From Microbispora amethystogenes (GTDB taxonomy: Bacteria > Actinomycetota > Actinomycetes > Streptosporangiales > Streptosporangiaceae): DNA of 64,000 nt. Below the pieces are notes generated by a model, which saw only the letters and a program-made list of their open reading frames with translations, had not been told where the DNA came from and did no database searches. Position 1 is the stretch's first letter. Each line of letters opens with the position of its first letter. Positions 43,810 to 52,616 of this stretch are shown piece by piece. The stretch lies in assembly GCF_016863015.1 (NCBI RefSeq), contig NZ_BOOB01000014.1, positions 124,001 through 188,000 on the forward strand, in the 5' to 3' direction. The position numbers and the translations under genes were made by a program.

Positions 43810-45681
43810 TCACGCGTCCGGCTGGCGGTGCTGCAACTGGCGGCGCAGTTCGGCGATCTCCCGCTCCAGGTCGGCGACCTGGGGAGCGTCCGAGCCGGCC
43901 GGGGCCTGGCCGGGGACGGCCTGCGACGGCTGCGGACGGCCCGGCTGCTGCGCGTACGGCGACGGAGCGGGGCGCACGTACTGCGTCGCACCGTCGGGCC
44001 GCTGGGGCTCCACGCCCTCGCCCGGCCGCTGGGGGTCGTACCCCCCGGGACGCGGAGGCTCGTAGCCCCCGCCGGAGCGCTGGGCGTCGCCGCCGGCCGG
44101 CGGCAGGCTCTGCGGCTGCCAGCCCTGGGGCAGCACCTGGCCGTTCACCGGCTGCTGTCCGTAGCCGGCGCCCACCTGCGCCGGGTAGGAGGCGCCGTTC
44201 GGGCCGGGGAAGGGACCCCCGCCGTACGAGGGCGCGGACGCCTGGCCCTGCGGGGAGGCGGACGCCTTCCCGCGCCTGCGCAGCACGAGCAGCAGCAGGA
44301 GGCCGCCGCCGATCACCACCAGGGCGCCGGCGCCGATCGCGATCCACACCCACATCGGCTGCGGGGTCTCGTCCTTGCCGGACGAGATCGCCTGCTGGGA
44401 GTCGGTGATGTACTTCGCGACGTACGGATGGGACGGGAACAGCGCCTGGACCTCGCGGAACTTCGGCAGCGCGTCCTTGTAGTGCCGCAGGAAGAAGTCG
44501 TCGAGCGCCTCGTTGTACTTCGTCGTCGTCATCGACGCGGAGGGCTTGATGTTCTTCTCGTTGAGCTTCTCCTTGATGACCGAGACCGGGAGCACGAAGC
44601 TCTCGTTCTCCGACGCCTCGCCGTTCTCGCTGACGGTTCCGGCGATCAGCATGCCGACCACCTTGCCCGCACGGCTGAAGACCGGGCCGCCGGAGTTGCC
44701 GTGGTAGGAGGGCGCCTGCGTCTGGATGTACGGCACGCCTTCCTGCGTGGTGCGCTTGGCGTTGTACGGCCCCTCGGTCAGCGCGGGGTCGAGCTTCGAC
44801 TCGACGCTGAACCACGGGGTGTTGGTCACCAGGCCGGGGAAGCCGCTGATGTAGAGCGTGTTGCCGGTCTGCACGTCCGCGTCGTCGCCGAGCGGGACCG
44901 TCGGCAGGTTCTGCTGGCCGTTGACCTTGAGCAGGGCGAAGTCCTTGCCCGGGTAGCTCTCGCCCACCGACACGAGCTCGGCCGGGACCTCCTTGGCCGT
45001 CTTGTCGACGCCGCCGCCGGGGAGGCTCTGCAGCACCGACAGGCTCTTCTGCAGGCCGCGGATCTGCAGGTGGTTGGTGTTGAAGGTGACGTAGACCTGC
45101 TGGGCGAGCTCGAGCAGCTCCTTGTCGGCCTCGATGCCCTGCAGACCGTTGATGATCTCCTTGGCGTCCTGCTTGTTGAACTTCTGCAGCGCCTGCTGGG
45201 CGAAGGTCTGCGACAGCTCGTCGTCGTTCAACTCGACGCAGTGCGCGCCGGTGACCATGTAACCGTCCGGGGTCACCCACCAGCCCGTGCACATGCCGCC
45301 GACCTGCGCCTTGGCGGTGCGCTCCGGCGTGACCGGCTCGAGATACCGGTCGACGTCGGCCGCCATGCGCTGGAACAGGAACTTGGCGATGCTGCGTTCG
45401 TCGGAGGGGATCTTGCCGGCGATCACCGCCTGGGTGGCGTCTTCGACCAGCTGCTGGAACGGTCCCTGCCTGACCTGGCTGGTCGGGACGACGACCTCGC
45501 CCGAGTAGGTGAGGCTGGTGAGCTGGACGGCCGGGTGCGTGCGCGCGGCCAGTTTGGTGCCCACGGGCACCTCGTCTGCGGTGTCCGCCGAAGCGGGAGC
45601 GGCGGTGACGACGGCGACGGCCGCCAGCGCGGCCATCCCTCCGGTCAGTCTGCCGAGATATTTTCTGAACGTTCCATCCAC
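43810..45681 (-). CDS. membrane-anchored S1C (trypsin-like) serine protease
   Basis: A 623-residue exported protease. A signal peptide or anchor occupies about 1-33 (cleavage possible at ASA-DT). The protease domain has His147 (VTGAHCVE), Asp247 (GKDFALLKV) and Ser330 (YHGNSGGPVF). A helical region (about 395-440) precedes a transmembrane segment (about 447-468, VWIAIGAGALVVIGGGLLLLLVL), which is followed by a Pro/Gln/Gly-rich cytoplasmic tail ending in a short coiled coil (ADLEREIAELRRQLQHRQ). The catalytic part lies outside. It is downstream of aceE but separated by a terminator. Confidence 0.88.
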   Translation of the reverse strand: MDGTFRKYLGRLTGGMAALAAVAVVTAAPASADTADEVPVGTKLAARTHPAVQLTSLTYSGEVVVPTSQVRQGPFQQLVEDATQAVIAGKIPSDERSIAKFLFQRMAADVDRYLEPVTPERTAKAQVGGMCTGWWVTPDGYMVTGAHCVELNDDELSQTFAQQALQKFNKQDAKEIINGLQGIEADKELLELAQQVYVTFNTNHLQIRGLQKSLSVLQSLPGGGVDKTAKEVPAELVSVGESYPGKDFALLKVNGQQNLPTVPLGDDADVQTGNTLYISGFPGLVTNTPWFSVESKLDPALTEGPYNAKRTTQEGVPYIQTQAPSYHGNSGGPVFSRAGKVVGMLIAGTVSENGEASENESFVLPVSVIKEKLNEKNIKPSASMTTTKYNEALDDFFLRHYKDALPKFREVQALFPSHPYVAKYITDSQQAISSGKDETPQPMWVWIAIGAGALVVIGGGLLLLLVLRRRGKASASPQGQASAPSYGGGPFPGPNGASYPAQVGAGYGQQPVNGQVLPQGWQPQSLPPAGGDAQRSGGGYEPPRPGGYDPQRPGEGVEPQRPDGATQYVRPAPSPYAQQPGRPQPSQAVPGQAPAGSDAPQVADLEREIAELRRQLQHRQPDA

Positions 45682-45824
45682 GGCAGCAATCGTGGAGGTT
45701 TGGTCTTGTTTCTTGCTTGGAGGTGGCTTGGGACTGCTTGGAACCCCTCCCGGAAGTCAACCGCAAGCCTGCCACACAGCGGCGGTCGTCGCGTACGCGC
45801 CGGTTACGCCGGTGACACGCCGAC

Positions 45825-45849
45825 GGCCCCCGCCCGGAGGGCGGAGGCC
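45825..45849 (-). terminator. terminator of aceE
   Basis: An 11-bp stem (GGCCCCCGCCC with GGGCGGAGGCC, one mismatch) and 3-base loop lie 22 bases past the aceE stop. There is no T-tract. Confidence 0.6.
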
Positions 45850-45871
45850 GCCGATGTCGATCGTTGCCGCG

Positions 45872-48625
45872 TCAGACGCCCATGGACTGGGTGTCGTTGG
45901 TCTCCGGCGTCTGCTGGGCCGTCACCTCGGTCACCCCGTTCTTGAGGTGATACCGGGCGATGGCCTCCTGCAGCGTCTCGGCCTTGACCTCGCCCCGGCG
46001 GGCGAGCTGGGTCAGCACCGCCAGCGTGATCGAGGCCGCGTCCACGTGGAAGTGGCGGCGCAGCGCCGAACGCGTGTCGGACAGGCCGAACCCGTCGGTC
46101 CCGAGCGAGGACCAGTCACCCGGCACCCACTGGGAGATCTGGTCGGGGACGGCGCGCATGTAGTCGCTGACCCCCACGAACGGCCCCGGCACGCCGGACA
46201 GCTTGGTGGTGACGTACGGCACCCGCTGCTCGGCGTCCGGGTTGAGCAGGTTGTGCTCCTCGACGGCGAGGGCGTCCCTGCGCAGTTCGCTCCAGGAGGT
46301 GGCCGACCAGATGGCGGCCGACACGCCCCAGTCCTCCGCCAGCATCCGCTGGGCCTCCAGCGCCCACGGCGCGGCGACGCCGGACACCAGGATGTTCGCC
46401 TTCGGCCCCTCGCCGGCGGCGGGCGCGAAGAGGTACAGGCCCTTGAGGATGCCCTCGGCGTCGACGTTCTCCGGCTCGGCCGGCTGCGGGTAGGGCTCGT
46501 TGTAGACGGTCAGGTAGTAGAAGACGTCCTCGGGCCGCTCCCCGTACATCCTCCGCAGGCCGTCCCGCACGATGTGCGCGATCTCGAACCCCCAGGCCGG
46601 GTCGTACGACACGGCGGCGGGGTTCGTGGAGGCGATCAGCGGGGTGTGGCCGTCCTCATGCTGCAGGCCCTCGCCGTTCAGCGTGGTGCGGCCGGCCGTG
46701 GCGCCGAGCAGGAAGCCCCGGCCCATCTGGTCGCCGAGCTGCCACATCTGGTCGGCGGTCCGCTGGAACCCGAACATCGAGTAGAAGATGTAGACCGGGA
46801 TCATGTGCTCGCCGTGCGTGGCGTAGGAGCTGCCGGCCGCGATGACCGACCCCATCGACCCGGCCTCGCTGATCCCCTCGTGCAGGATCTGGCCCTCGGT
46901 CGACTCCTTGTACGACAGCAGCAGCTCGCGGTCGACCGCCTCGTACGTCTGCCCGTGCGGCGAGTAGATCTTGGCGGTCGGGAACATCGCGTCCACACCG
47001 AACGTGCGGGCCTCGTCCGGGATGACCGGCACGAACCGCGCGCCGATCTCCTTGTCGCGCATGAGGTCCTTGAGCAGGCGGACGAACGCCATCGTGGTCG
47101 CGACGTTCTGCTTGCCCGAACCCTTGCGCAGGCCCGCGTACACCGGGTCGCCGGGGAGCTTGAGCGGCTTGGCGCGGACCACCCGCTTGGGCAGGTAGCC
47201 GCCGAGCGCCGCCCGGCGCTCCTTCATGTACGCGATCTCCTCGTTGTTCTCCCCGGGGTGGAAGTACGGCGGGATGTCGGCGTCGAGGTCCTTGTCGGGG
47301 ATGGGCAGGTAGAGCCGGTCGCGGAACTCCTTGAGCTCGGCCTTGCTCATCTTCTTCATCTGGTGCGTCGCGTTGCGCGCCTCGAAGTCCTTGCCGAGCG
47401 TCCAGCCCTTGATCGTCTGGGCCAGGATGACGGTCGGCTGGCCGACGTGCTCACGGGCCGCCTTGAACGCGGCGTACACCTTGCGATAGTCGTGCCCGCC
47501 GCGCGACAGCTTGCGGATGTCGTCGTCCGACATGTGCTCGACCATCTTGCGCAGGCGCGGGTCGCCGCCGAAGAAGTTGTCGCGGATGTAGCCGCCCGAC
47601 TCGACAGAGTAGGTCTGGAACTGGCCGTCGGGGGTGGTGTTCATCTGGTTGACGAGCACGCCGTCGACGTCGGCCGCCAGCAGCGGGTCCCAGTCGCGGC
47701 CCCAGACGACCTTGATGACGTTCCAGCCGGCGCCGCGGAAGTACGACTCCAGCTCCTGGATGATCTTGCCGTTGCCGCGCACCGGACCGTCGAGCCGCTG
47801 CAGGTTGCAGTTGATGACGAAGGTGAGGTTGTCGAGCTCCTCACGGGCGGCCACGCCGATCGCGCCGAGCGACTCGGGCTCGTCCATCTCGCCGTCGCCG
47901 AGGAAGCACCAGACGTGGCTGCGGCTGGTGTCCTTGATCTTGCGGCTCAGCAGGTAGCGGTTGAACCGCGCCTGGTAGATCGCGCCGATCGGGCCGAGGC
48001 CCATCGAGACCGTGGGGAACTCCCAGAAGTCCGGCATGAGCCGGGGGTGCGGGTAGGAGGGCAGGCCCTTGATCCCGTGCGACAGCTCCTGGCGGAACGC
48101 GTCGAGCTGGGCCGCGTCGAGGCGGCCCTCCAGGAACGCGCGGGCGTAGATGCCCGGGGCCGCGTGACCCTGGATGAAGATCTGGTCGCCCGACTCCCCG
48201 TGGTCCTTGCCGCGGAAGAAGTGGTTGAAGCCCACCTCGTACAGGGAGGCGGCGGAGGCGTAGGTGGCGATGTGGCCGCCGACGTTGGTCCGCGCGTTCG
48301 CCCGGGTGACCATGACCGCCGCGTTCCAGCGGATGTAGGCCCGGATGCGGCGCTCGACGTACTCGTCTCCTGGAAACCAGGGCTCGCGCTCGGGGGGAAT
48401 GGTGTTGATGTAGTCCGTGCTGCGCAGGCCGGGTACGCCGACCTGGTGTTCCCGGGCGCGCTCGAGCAGCCGGAGCATCAGGTAGCGGGCGCGGGTGCGG
48501 CCCTCGGTCTTGATGACGTTGTCGAGCGATTCGAGCCATTCGTTGGTCTCGCTCGGATCGACATCAGGCAACTGGCTGGGTAGGCCGTCACTGATGATCG
48601 AAAAACGCTGGCGTCCGGAAGCCAC
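45872..48625 (-). CDS. aceE: pyruvate dehydrogenase E1 component (homodimeric type)
   Basis: A 917-residue thiamine-diphosphate enzyme decarboxylating pyruvate and passing acetyl groups to E2 lipoyl domains. The AceE type begins [18 protein letters not shown], with [26 protein letters not shown], the ThDP motif [19 protein letters not shown] and [27 protein letters not shown]2 and E3 genes are not in the window, as is usual in actinomycetes. The gene is preceded by a long 523-bp spacer with a GntR-type dyad. Confidence 0.96.
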   Translation of the reverse strand: MASGRQRFSIISDGLPSQLPDVDPSETNEWLESLDNVIKTEGRTRARYLMLRLLERAREHQVGVPGLRSTDYINTIPPEREPWFPGDEYVERRIRAYIRWNAAVMVTRANARTNVGGHIATYASAASLYEVGFNHFFRGKDHGESGDQIFIQGHAAPGIYARAFLEGRLDAAQLDAFRQELSHGIKGLPSYPHPRLMPDFWEFPTVSMGLGPIGAIYQARFNRYLLSRKIKDTSRSHVWCFLGDGEMDEPESLGAIGVAAREELDNLTFVINCNLQRLDGPVRGNGKIIQELESYFRGAGWNVIKVVWGRDWDPLLAADVDGVLVNQMNTTPDGQFQTYSVESGGYIRDNFFGGDPRLRKMVEHMSDDDIRKLSRGGHDYRKVYAAFKAAREHVGQPTVILAQTIKGWTLGKDFEARNATHQMKKMSKAELKEFRDRLYLPIPDKDLDADIPPYFHPGENNEEIAYMKERRAALGGYLPKRVVRAKPLKLPGDPVYAGLRKGSGKQNVATTMAFVRLLKDLMRDKEIGARFVPVIPDEARTFGVDAMFPTAKIYSPHGQTYEAVDRELLLSYKESTEGQILHEGISEAGSMGSVIAAGSSYATHGEHMIPVYIFYSMFGFQRTADQMWQLGDQMGRGFLLGATAGRTTLNGEGLQHEDGHTPLIASTNPAAVSYDPAWGFEIAHIVRDGLRRMYGERPEDVFYYLTVYNEPYPQPAEPENVDAEGILKGLYLFAPAAGEGPKANILVSGVAAPWALEAQRMLAEDWGVSAAIWSATSWSELRRDALAVEEHNLLNPDAEQRVPYVTTKLSGVPGPFVGVSDYMRAVPDQISQWVPGDWSSLGTDGFGLSDTRSALRRHFHVDAASITLAVLTQLARRGEVKAETLQEAIARYHLKNGVTEVTAQQTPETNDTQSMGV

Positions 48626-49148
48626 TGGGTCTCGCCTTCCGAGAATGGACTTTGGTCTCGTCGGATCTGTTACGTCGGTGTTGCCTGCAGCGATGCGCTC
48701 AGCGCTTGGTCGCGGCGTTGCGGTCGTCTTCCATCCTGTCTCGTCCCACCGGAAAGCGCATCTCTACTTCCCGGTAACCGAACCGTCCCCGCTGGCAGCG
48801 GATGCGGCTTGGCCTAGACCACCGATGGTAGGACGATTTTCGCAGACTGCACATTCCTTGTTGCCCCGGGGTTTCCCCCAGAGCGAACGGGCGGCGTTCC
48901 CCCTGGTCACCCCAGGCGCCGTCCGCTGCCCCCTACCCCCTCCGGCGCCGCTTCACCCGGGCCGTTCCGTACGGGCCCGGAGAGGGGTGGACGGGCGGTG
49001 TCCCGGGTGTTCACCTTGGTCATGGGCCGATCTGTAGGCTTACGTAACGTTTTGGTATGAGTTGTCCCTCCCTCTGTGGAGGGCAGGGTTTCTCCCCTTT
49101 CCAGGTGGCGATAGCCGTACCAGGCTCTGGAAGAGGGGGAGGAGTGAG
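48626..49148. other. 523-bp divergent spacer upstream of aceE
   Basis: A gene-free region between aceE (-) and a DUF1918 gene (+). It contains a DasR/GntR-like dyad near 48815. The 48835-49000 part has no coding pattern. The aceE promoter should lie here, but I cannot place the -35 and -10 boxes. Confidence 0.6.
48808..48823. promoter_or_regulatory. DasR/GntR-type dyad upstream of aceE
   Basis: CTTGGCCTAGACCACC matches 12 of 16 positions of the DasR consensus ACTGGTCTAGACCACT, with CTAGACCAC intact. It lies about 190 bases upstream of aceE. The regulator itself is not in the window. Confidence 0.4.
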
Positions 49149-49343
49149 ATGCACGCAGCGGTAGGGGACCGGCTCGTGGTGCACAGCGCCGTCGTGGGCG
49201 AGCACGAGAAGCACGGTGAGATCATCGAGGTCCGCGGTCCCGAGGGCGGCCCGCCGTTCCTGGTGCGGTTCGAGGACGGGCACGAGGCGCTCGTCTTCCC
49301 CGGGCCGGACGCCGTCGTCGTCGCAGCTCAGCGCGGATCGTAA
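49149..49343 (+). CDS. DUF1918-family small protein
   Basis: A 64-residue beta-rich protein of the DUF1918 family (VGDRLVVHSAVVGEHEKHGEIIEVRGPEGGPPFLVRFEDGHEALVFPGPDA), a small SH3-like barrel common in actinomycetes with unknown role. GGAGGAG precedes the ATG at 49149. It is followed after nine bases by the YjbQ-type gene on the same strand. Confidence 0.85.
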   Translation: MHAAVGDRLVVHSAVVGEHEKHGEIIEVRGPEGGPPFLVRFEDGHEALVFPGPDAVVVAAQRGS

Positions 49344-49352
49344 TATCACGGT

Positions 49353-49760
49353 GTGAAATCGACGGTGATCGAGGTGCGGACCGGCGCGCGGGAGCGCGTA
49401 CACGACATCACCCGGGAGTGCGCGGACTTCGTGCGCGACTGCGGGGGAGACGGGCTGCTGCACGTCTTCGTCCCGCACGCGACGGCGGGCGTGGCGCTGC
49501 TGGAGCTCGGCTCCGGCAGCGACGAGGACCTGCTGGCCGCTCTCGGCGACCTGCTCCCCTCGGACGACCGGTGGCGGCATGCCCACGGCTCCCGGGGGCA
49601 TGGAAGGTCGCATGTCATGCCCGCACTCATTCCGCCGTACGCCACGGTTCCCGTCCTGGGGGGCCGTCTCGCGCTGGGGACCTGGCAGTCGGTCGCCCTG
49701 GTCGACCTCAACGTCGACAACCCCGACAGGCGGGTCCGTTTGTCGTTTTTGACCGATTAA
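49353..49760 (+). CDS. YjbQ/UPF0047-family protein
   Basis: A 135-residue protein of the YjbQ family, linked in other bacteria to a secondary thiamine-phosphate synthase activity. It contains DGLLHVFVPHATAGVALLELGSGSDEDLLAALGDLLP, HGRSHVMPALIPPYATVPV and WQSVALVDLNVDNPDRRVRLSF, with the conserved His residues that surround the active pocket. The start is GTG at 49353. Confidence 0.87.
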   Translation: MKSTVIEVRTGARERVHDITRECADFVRDCGGDGLLHVFVPHATAGVALLELGSGSDEDLLAALGDLLPSDDRWRHAHGSRGHGRSHVMPALIPPYATVPVLGGRLALGTWQSVALVDLNVDNPDRRVRLSFLTD

Positions 49761-49901
49761 GAGATAACGGTGCGGGTCACCCGTCGTGGCGACCGTTGAC
49801 GACGACCGGTCGCAGCGTGTGGACTGTGCCGAAGCATGGCTCTCAATGAGCCGCGACAACCGCAGACATGGGCGGGGTCACCCCAAGCAGGAGGGACGAA
49901 C

Positions 49902-50330
49902 GTGAGCGCGACCGCGGGTCAGGCGCAAGGCGAGCGCGGCCTGGCCGAAAGACTCGGCCTCAAAGCCGGTCAGGTGGTGCAGGAGGTCGGTTGGGACGAG
50001 GACTGCGACGAGGCGCTGCGCCAGTCCATCGAGAACCTGACCGGCAACGAGCTGGTGGACGAGGACTACGAGGACGTCGTCGACGTCGTGCTGCTGTGGT
50101 GGCGTGACGGGGACGGAGATCTCTTCGACGCCCTGAGCGACGCGATGACGGCACTCGCCGACGGCGGCCAGATCTGGCTGCTCACCCCGAAGGCGGGGCG
50201 CGACGGCCACGTGGAGCCCAGCGACATCGGTGAGGACGCGGCGACCGCCGGGCTTTCCCAGACGAGCAGCGTGAGCGCCGCGAGGGACTGGTCGGGCACG
50301 AGGCTCGTCGCCCCGAAGGCCCGCCGCTGA
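49902..50330 (+). CDS. DUF3052-family protein
   Basis: A 142-residue protein of the actinobacterial DUF3052 family (LAERLGLKAGQVVQEVGWDEDCDEALRQSIENLTGNELVDEDYEDVVDVVLLWWRDGDGDL), conserved near aceE across the group; function unknown. The GTG at 49902 follows GGAGGG; a methionine at 49836 would lengthen it without family support. The next gene starts after a hairpin-containing gap. Confidence 0.85.
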   Translation: MSATAGQAQGERGLAERLGLKAGQVVQEVGWDEDCDEALRQSIENLTGNELVDEDYEDVVDVVLLWWRDGDGDLFDALSDAMTALADGGQIWLLTPKAGRDGHVEPSDIGEDAATAGLSQTSSVSAARDWSGTRLVAPKARR

Positions 50331-50338
50331 GCGTCGCC

Positions 50339-50370
50339 CTGCCGTACGGCCCGGGGATGCCGTACGGCAG
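50339..50370 (+). terminator. hairpin between DUF3052 and peroxiredoxin genes
   Basis: A 12-bp perfect stem (CTGCCGTACGGC with GCCGTACGGCAG) and 8-base loop lie just after the DUF3052 stop. There is no T-tract; it may partly end transcription before the peroxiredoxin gene. Confidence 0.55.
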
Positions 50371-50402
50371 GCTGATGGGCGGACACCTGGGAGGGACTGC
50401 TC

Positions 50403-50858
50403 ATGACGGTTGAGGTCGGGCAGCGGGCTCCGGACTTCGCGCTGAAGGACCAGCACGGTGTCCCCGTGCGGCTCTCCGACCTGCGGGGCAGGCGAGTGGT
50501 GCTCGTCTTCTACCCCCTGTCGTTCAGCCCCGTCTGCCACGGCGAACTCGCGGCGATCCGCGACGAGTTCGCCGGCTCACTGCCCGCGGACGTCCAGGTG
50601 CTGGCGGTCTCGGTCGACTCGATGTTCAGCCAGCGTGCCTGGGCCGACCAGGAAAACTTCACGTTTCCTCTGTTGTCGGATTTCTGGCCCCATGGTGAGG
50701 TCGCACGGGCGTACGGTGTCCTCGATGAGGACAGGGGGCTCGCCCTCAGGGGCACGTTCGTCATCGACGCCGAGGGCGTCGTGCGCTGGAAGGTCGTCAA
50801 CCCGATCGGCTCCGCACGCGACCTCGACGAGTATCGCAAGGCGCTCGCGGCAGTCTGA
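50403..50858 (+). CDS. 1-Cys peroxiredoxin (AhpE-like)
   Basis: A 151-residue thioredoxin-fold peroxidase reducing peroxides with one active Cys (Cys45 in YPLSFSPVCHGELAAIRDEF). No other cysteine exists, so it belongs to the 1-Cys AhpE type, which is reduced by a small thiol such as mycothiol-linked systems. The GGAGGG site lies before the ATG at 50403. It is adjacent to the DUF3052 gene, as in other actinomycetes. Confidence 0.92.
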   Translation: MTVEVGQRAPDFALKDQHGVPVRLSDLRGRRVVLVFYPLSFSPVCHGELAAIRDEFAGSLPADVQVLAVSVDSMFSQRAWADQENFTFPLLSDFWPHGEVARAYGVLDEDRGLALRGTFVIDAEGVVRWKVVNPIGSARDLDEYRKALAAV

Positions 50859-50930
50859 TCGTTTCATCGCCTGATTCCGGGCATTGACATATACGGTTTC
50901 GTCCCCCCACTCGCCCCATTGGAGGCCACG

Positions 50931-51275
50931 ATGCCCTGCTACAGGTGCGGGGCCCGGCAGATCGACCCCGTACGCGGCGCCAGCCCCTGGAAGCGCGCCG
51001 TACGCCGCGAGGCGCAGGTGCTCGTCTGCCCGGACTGCCAGCGTGTGCACGACCTCGACCTCGACACGTGCGCCTCGTGCGGCTCGATCGCGTTGATCTG
51101 CCGCCTGGGGGAGATCGAGTGCCGCTCCTGCGGAGAGATTCGGCTCGCCCGCGCGGGTGAGCCGCTCGTCGCGGCCGGCTCCTCCGGCTCGCCGGCGTCC
51201 GCCGGGCCTTCGGGCTCGTCCGGCCTGGCGGCGGAGGTGGAGGCCGCGCTCAGCCGCGTGCTCGGGCGCCCGTGA
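50931..51275 (+). CDS. zinc-ribbon protein
   Basis: A 114-residue protein with three Cys pairs: MPCYRCG, VCPDCQRVHDLDLDTCASCG and ECRSCGEIRLARAG. These form one or two zinc ribbons of a rubredoxin/TFIIS-like kind. The C-terminal third is Ser/Gly/Pro-rich with a final helix (AEVEAALSRVLGR). No clear family name. GGAGG precedes the ATG at 50931. Its stop overlaps the GTG of the ROK kinase gene (GTGA), so the two are coupled. Confidence 0.72.
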   Translation: MPCYRCGARQIDPVRGASPWKRAVRREAQVLVCPDCQRVHDLDLDTCASCGSIALICRLGEIECRSCGEIRLARAGEPLVAAGSSGSPASAGPSGSSGLAAEVEAALSRVLGRP

Positions 51276-52243
51276 CGCGTCCGCCCGTGCCGTACGTGGT
51301 CGCGCTCGACGTGGGCGGCACCTCGATGAAGGGCGGGCTCGTCACCCGGGCCGGCGAGGTCACGGTCCTCACCGGCCGTCCCACGGGCCGGGAGAACGGC
51401 CCGGAGGCGGTGGTCGAGGCGGTGCGCGCCTACGTCGGCGAGATCGCCGAGCTCGGGCGGTCGCGGTACGCGGGTCCCCCCGCCGGGGTCGGGCTCGCCG
51501 TCCCCGGCATCGTCACCTCCGCCACCGCCGCCTACTCGGCCAACATCGGCTGGCGGGACGTGCCGGCCGAGGCGTTCGTGCCCTCCGGCGTCCCCGTGCG
51601 CCTCGGGCACGACGTCCGCACGGGCGGCCTGGCCGAGAGCGTGTTCGGCGCGGGGCGCGGCGTCGCCGACTTCCTCTTCCTGCCCATCGGCACCGGCATC
51701 GCCGGCGCGGTCGTGCTGCGCGGCGATCCGTACGGTGGGGCGCACGGCTGGGGCGGCGAGATCGGGCACGCGCCCGTCTGGCCCGCGGGGGAGAAATGCG
51801 CCTGCGGGCAGACCGGCTGCCTGGAGACCTACGCCTCCGCCTCGGCCCTCGCCCGCCGTTTCACAGTCCGTTCGGGGCGCACGGCCACCGCCAAGGAGGT
51901 GGTGGAACTCGCGGTCGCGGGGGACGCGGCGGCCGCCGAGGTGTTCGGCGAGGCGATCGAGGCCCTGGCCATCGCCCTCGCGTCGTACGTGCTGCTGCTC
52001 GACCCCGCGTTGATCGTCCTCGGCGGCGGCCTGTCGGAGGCCGGCGCGGCGCTGCTCGACCCCCTGAGGGAACGGCTGGCGGGACGGCTGACCTTCCAGG
52101 AGCCTCCGCCCCTGCGTACGGCCGCCCTCGGGACCCGGGCGGGCATGCTGGGCGCGGCCCTGCTGGGCTGGCAGGCGGCGGGGGAGCAGGACGCGGGAGC
52201 GGACTGGCCTATCGATGTGCTCAGAGGCGGGTCCGTGTCGTAA
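51272..52243 (+). CDS. ROK-family sugar kinase (glucokinase-like)
   Basis: A 323-residue ROK kinase. It has the ATP-binding phosphate-1 motif ALDVGGTSMKGGLV, the catalytic region VRLGHDVRTGGLAESVFG and the ROK signature GGEIGHAPVWPAGEKCACGQTGCLETYASASALARR with the zinc-binding CxCGxxGC set. It phosphorylates glucose or a related sugar with ATP. The GTG at 51272 overlaps the zinc-ribbon stop. It is followed after 15 bases by the tRNA gene. Confidence 0.9.
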   Translation: MTRPPVPYVVALDVGGTSMKGGLVTRAGEVTVLTGRPTGRENGPEAVVEAVRAYVGEIAELGRSRYAGPPAGVGLAVPGIVTSATAAYSANIGWRDVPAEAFVPSGVPVRLGHDVRTGGLAESVFGAGRGVADFLFLPIGTGIAGAVVLRGDPYGGAHGWGGEIGHAPVWPAGEKCACGQTGCLETYASASALARRFTVRSGRTATAKEVVELAVAGDAAAAEVFGEAIEALAIALASYVLLLDPALIVLGGGLSEAGAALLDPLRERLAGRLTFQEPPPLRTAALGTRAGMLGAALLGWQAAGEQDAGADWPIDVLRGGSVS

Positions 52244-52258
52244 GGTGTAGACCGGTCC

Positions 52259-52330
52259 GGGCGGTTAGCTCAGCGGTAGAGCACTCGCCTTACAAGCGAG
52301 GGGTCACTGGTTCGAACCCAGTACCGCCCA
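52259..52330 (+). tRNA. tRNA-Val (anticodon TAC)
   Basis: 72 nt. The 5' acceptor GGGCGGT pairs with ACCGCCC. The D-loop region is TAGCTCAGCGGTAGAGC, the anticodon arm CTCGC CT TAC AA GCGAG and the T-arm GGTTCGAACCC, with A as discriminator. The CCA is not encoded here (CCT follows). It serves as the attachment site of the element downstream. Confidence 0.95.
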
Positions 52331-52332
52331 CC
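52295..52332 (+). other. attL (3' end of tRNA-Val)
   Basis: A 38-bp block AGCGAGGGGTCACTGG...CCACC covering the anticodon stem, T-arm and acceptor 3' end. It matches 56367-56404 with one substitution (T versus C). Confidence 0.8.
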
Positions 52333-52340
52333 TGCGAAAA

Positions 52341-52373
52341 GAGCCCCGTCTCCCATCAGGGAAAACGGGGCTC
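52341..52373 (+). terminator. terminator after tRNA-Val
   Basis: A 9-bp stem (GAGCCCCGT with ACGGGGCTC) around a 15-base loop, 11 bases past the tRNA. This is the usual position for a tRNA terminator. Confidence 0.7.
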
Positions 52374-52413
52374 GTGCCATTAACGTGCCATTAGCGAACG
52401 CAATCGATCTTGT

Positions 52414-52560
52414 TCAGTGACCACTCGCCTCGGCCGGTAGGACCTGTGTGATCTTGCCGTTCATGACGTCGGCGATCTTGTGGTCCGCCTCCGCCGTGCG
52501 GTGCTGGTAGATCATCGCGGCGCGCACGCTGTCATGGCCCATGCATGCCAGGTCGCGGAG
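52414..52560 (-). pseudogene. tyrosine-recombinase (phage integrase) C-terminal fragment
   Basis: About 48 codons encode LRDLACMGHDSVRAAMIYQH, then RTAEADHKIADVMNG, the end of an actinobacterial integrase with the MGHxS motif and catalytic Tyr. Everything upstream, including the Arg/Lys catalytic residues, is missing. It lies 84 bases from attL and is oriented toward it, as expected for the integrase of a tRNA-integrated element. Confidence 0.75.
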
Positions 52561-52616
52561 AACTGCTTGGCGACCGCGTCGACCGCCGCCCGCGCAATGG
52601 CCCTCGGATGGGGTCA

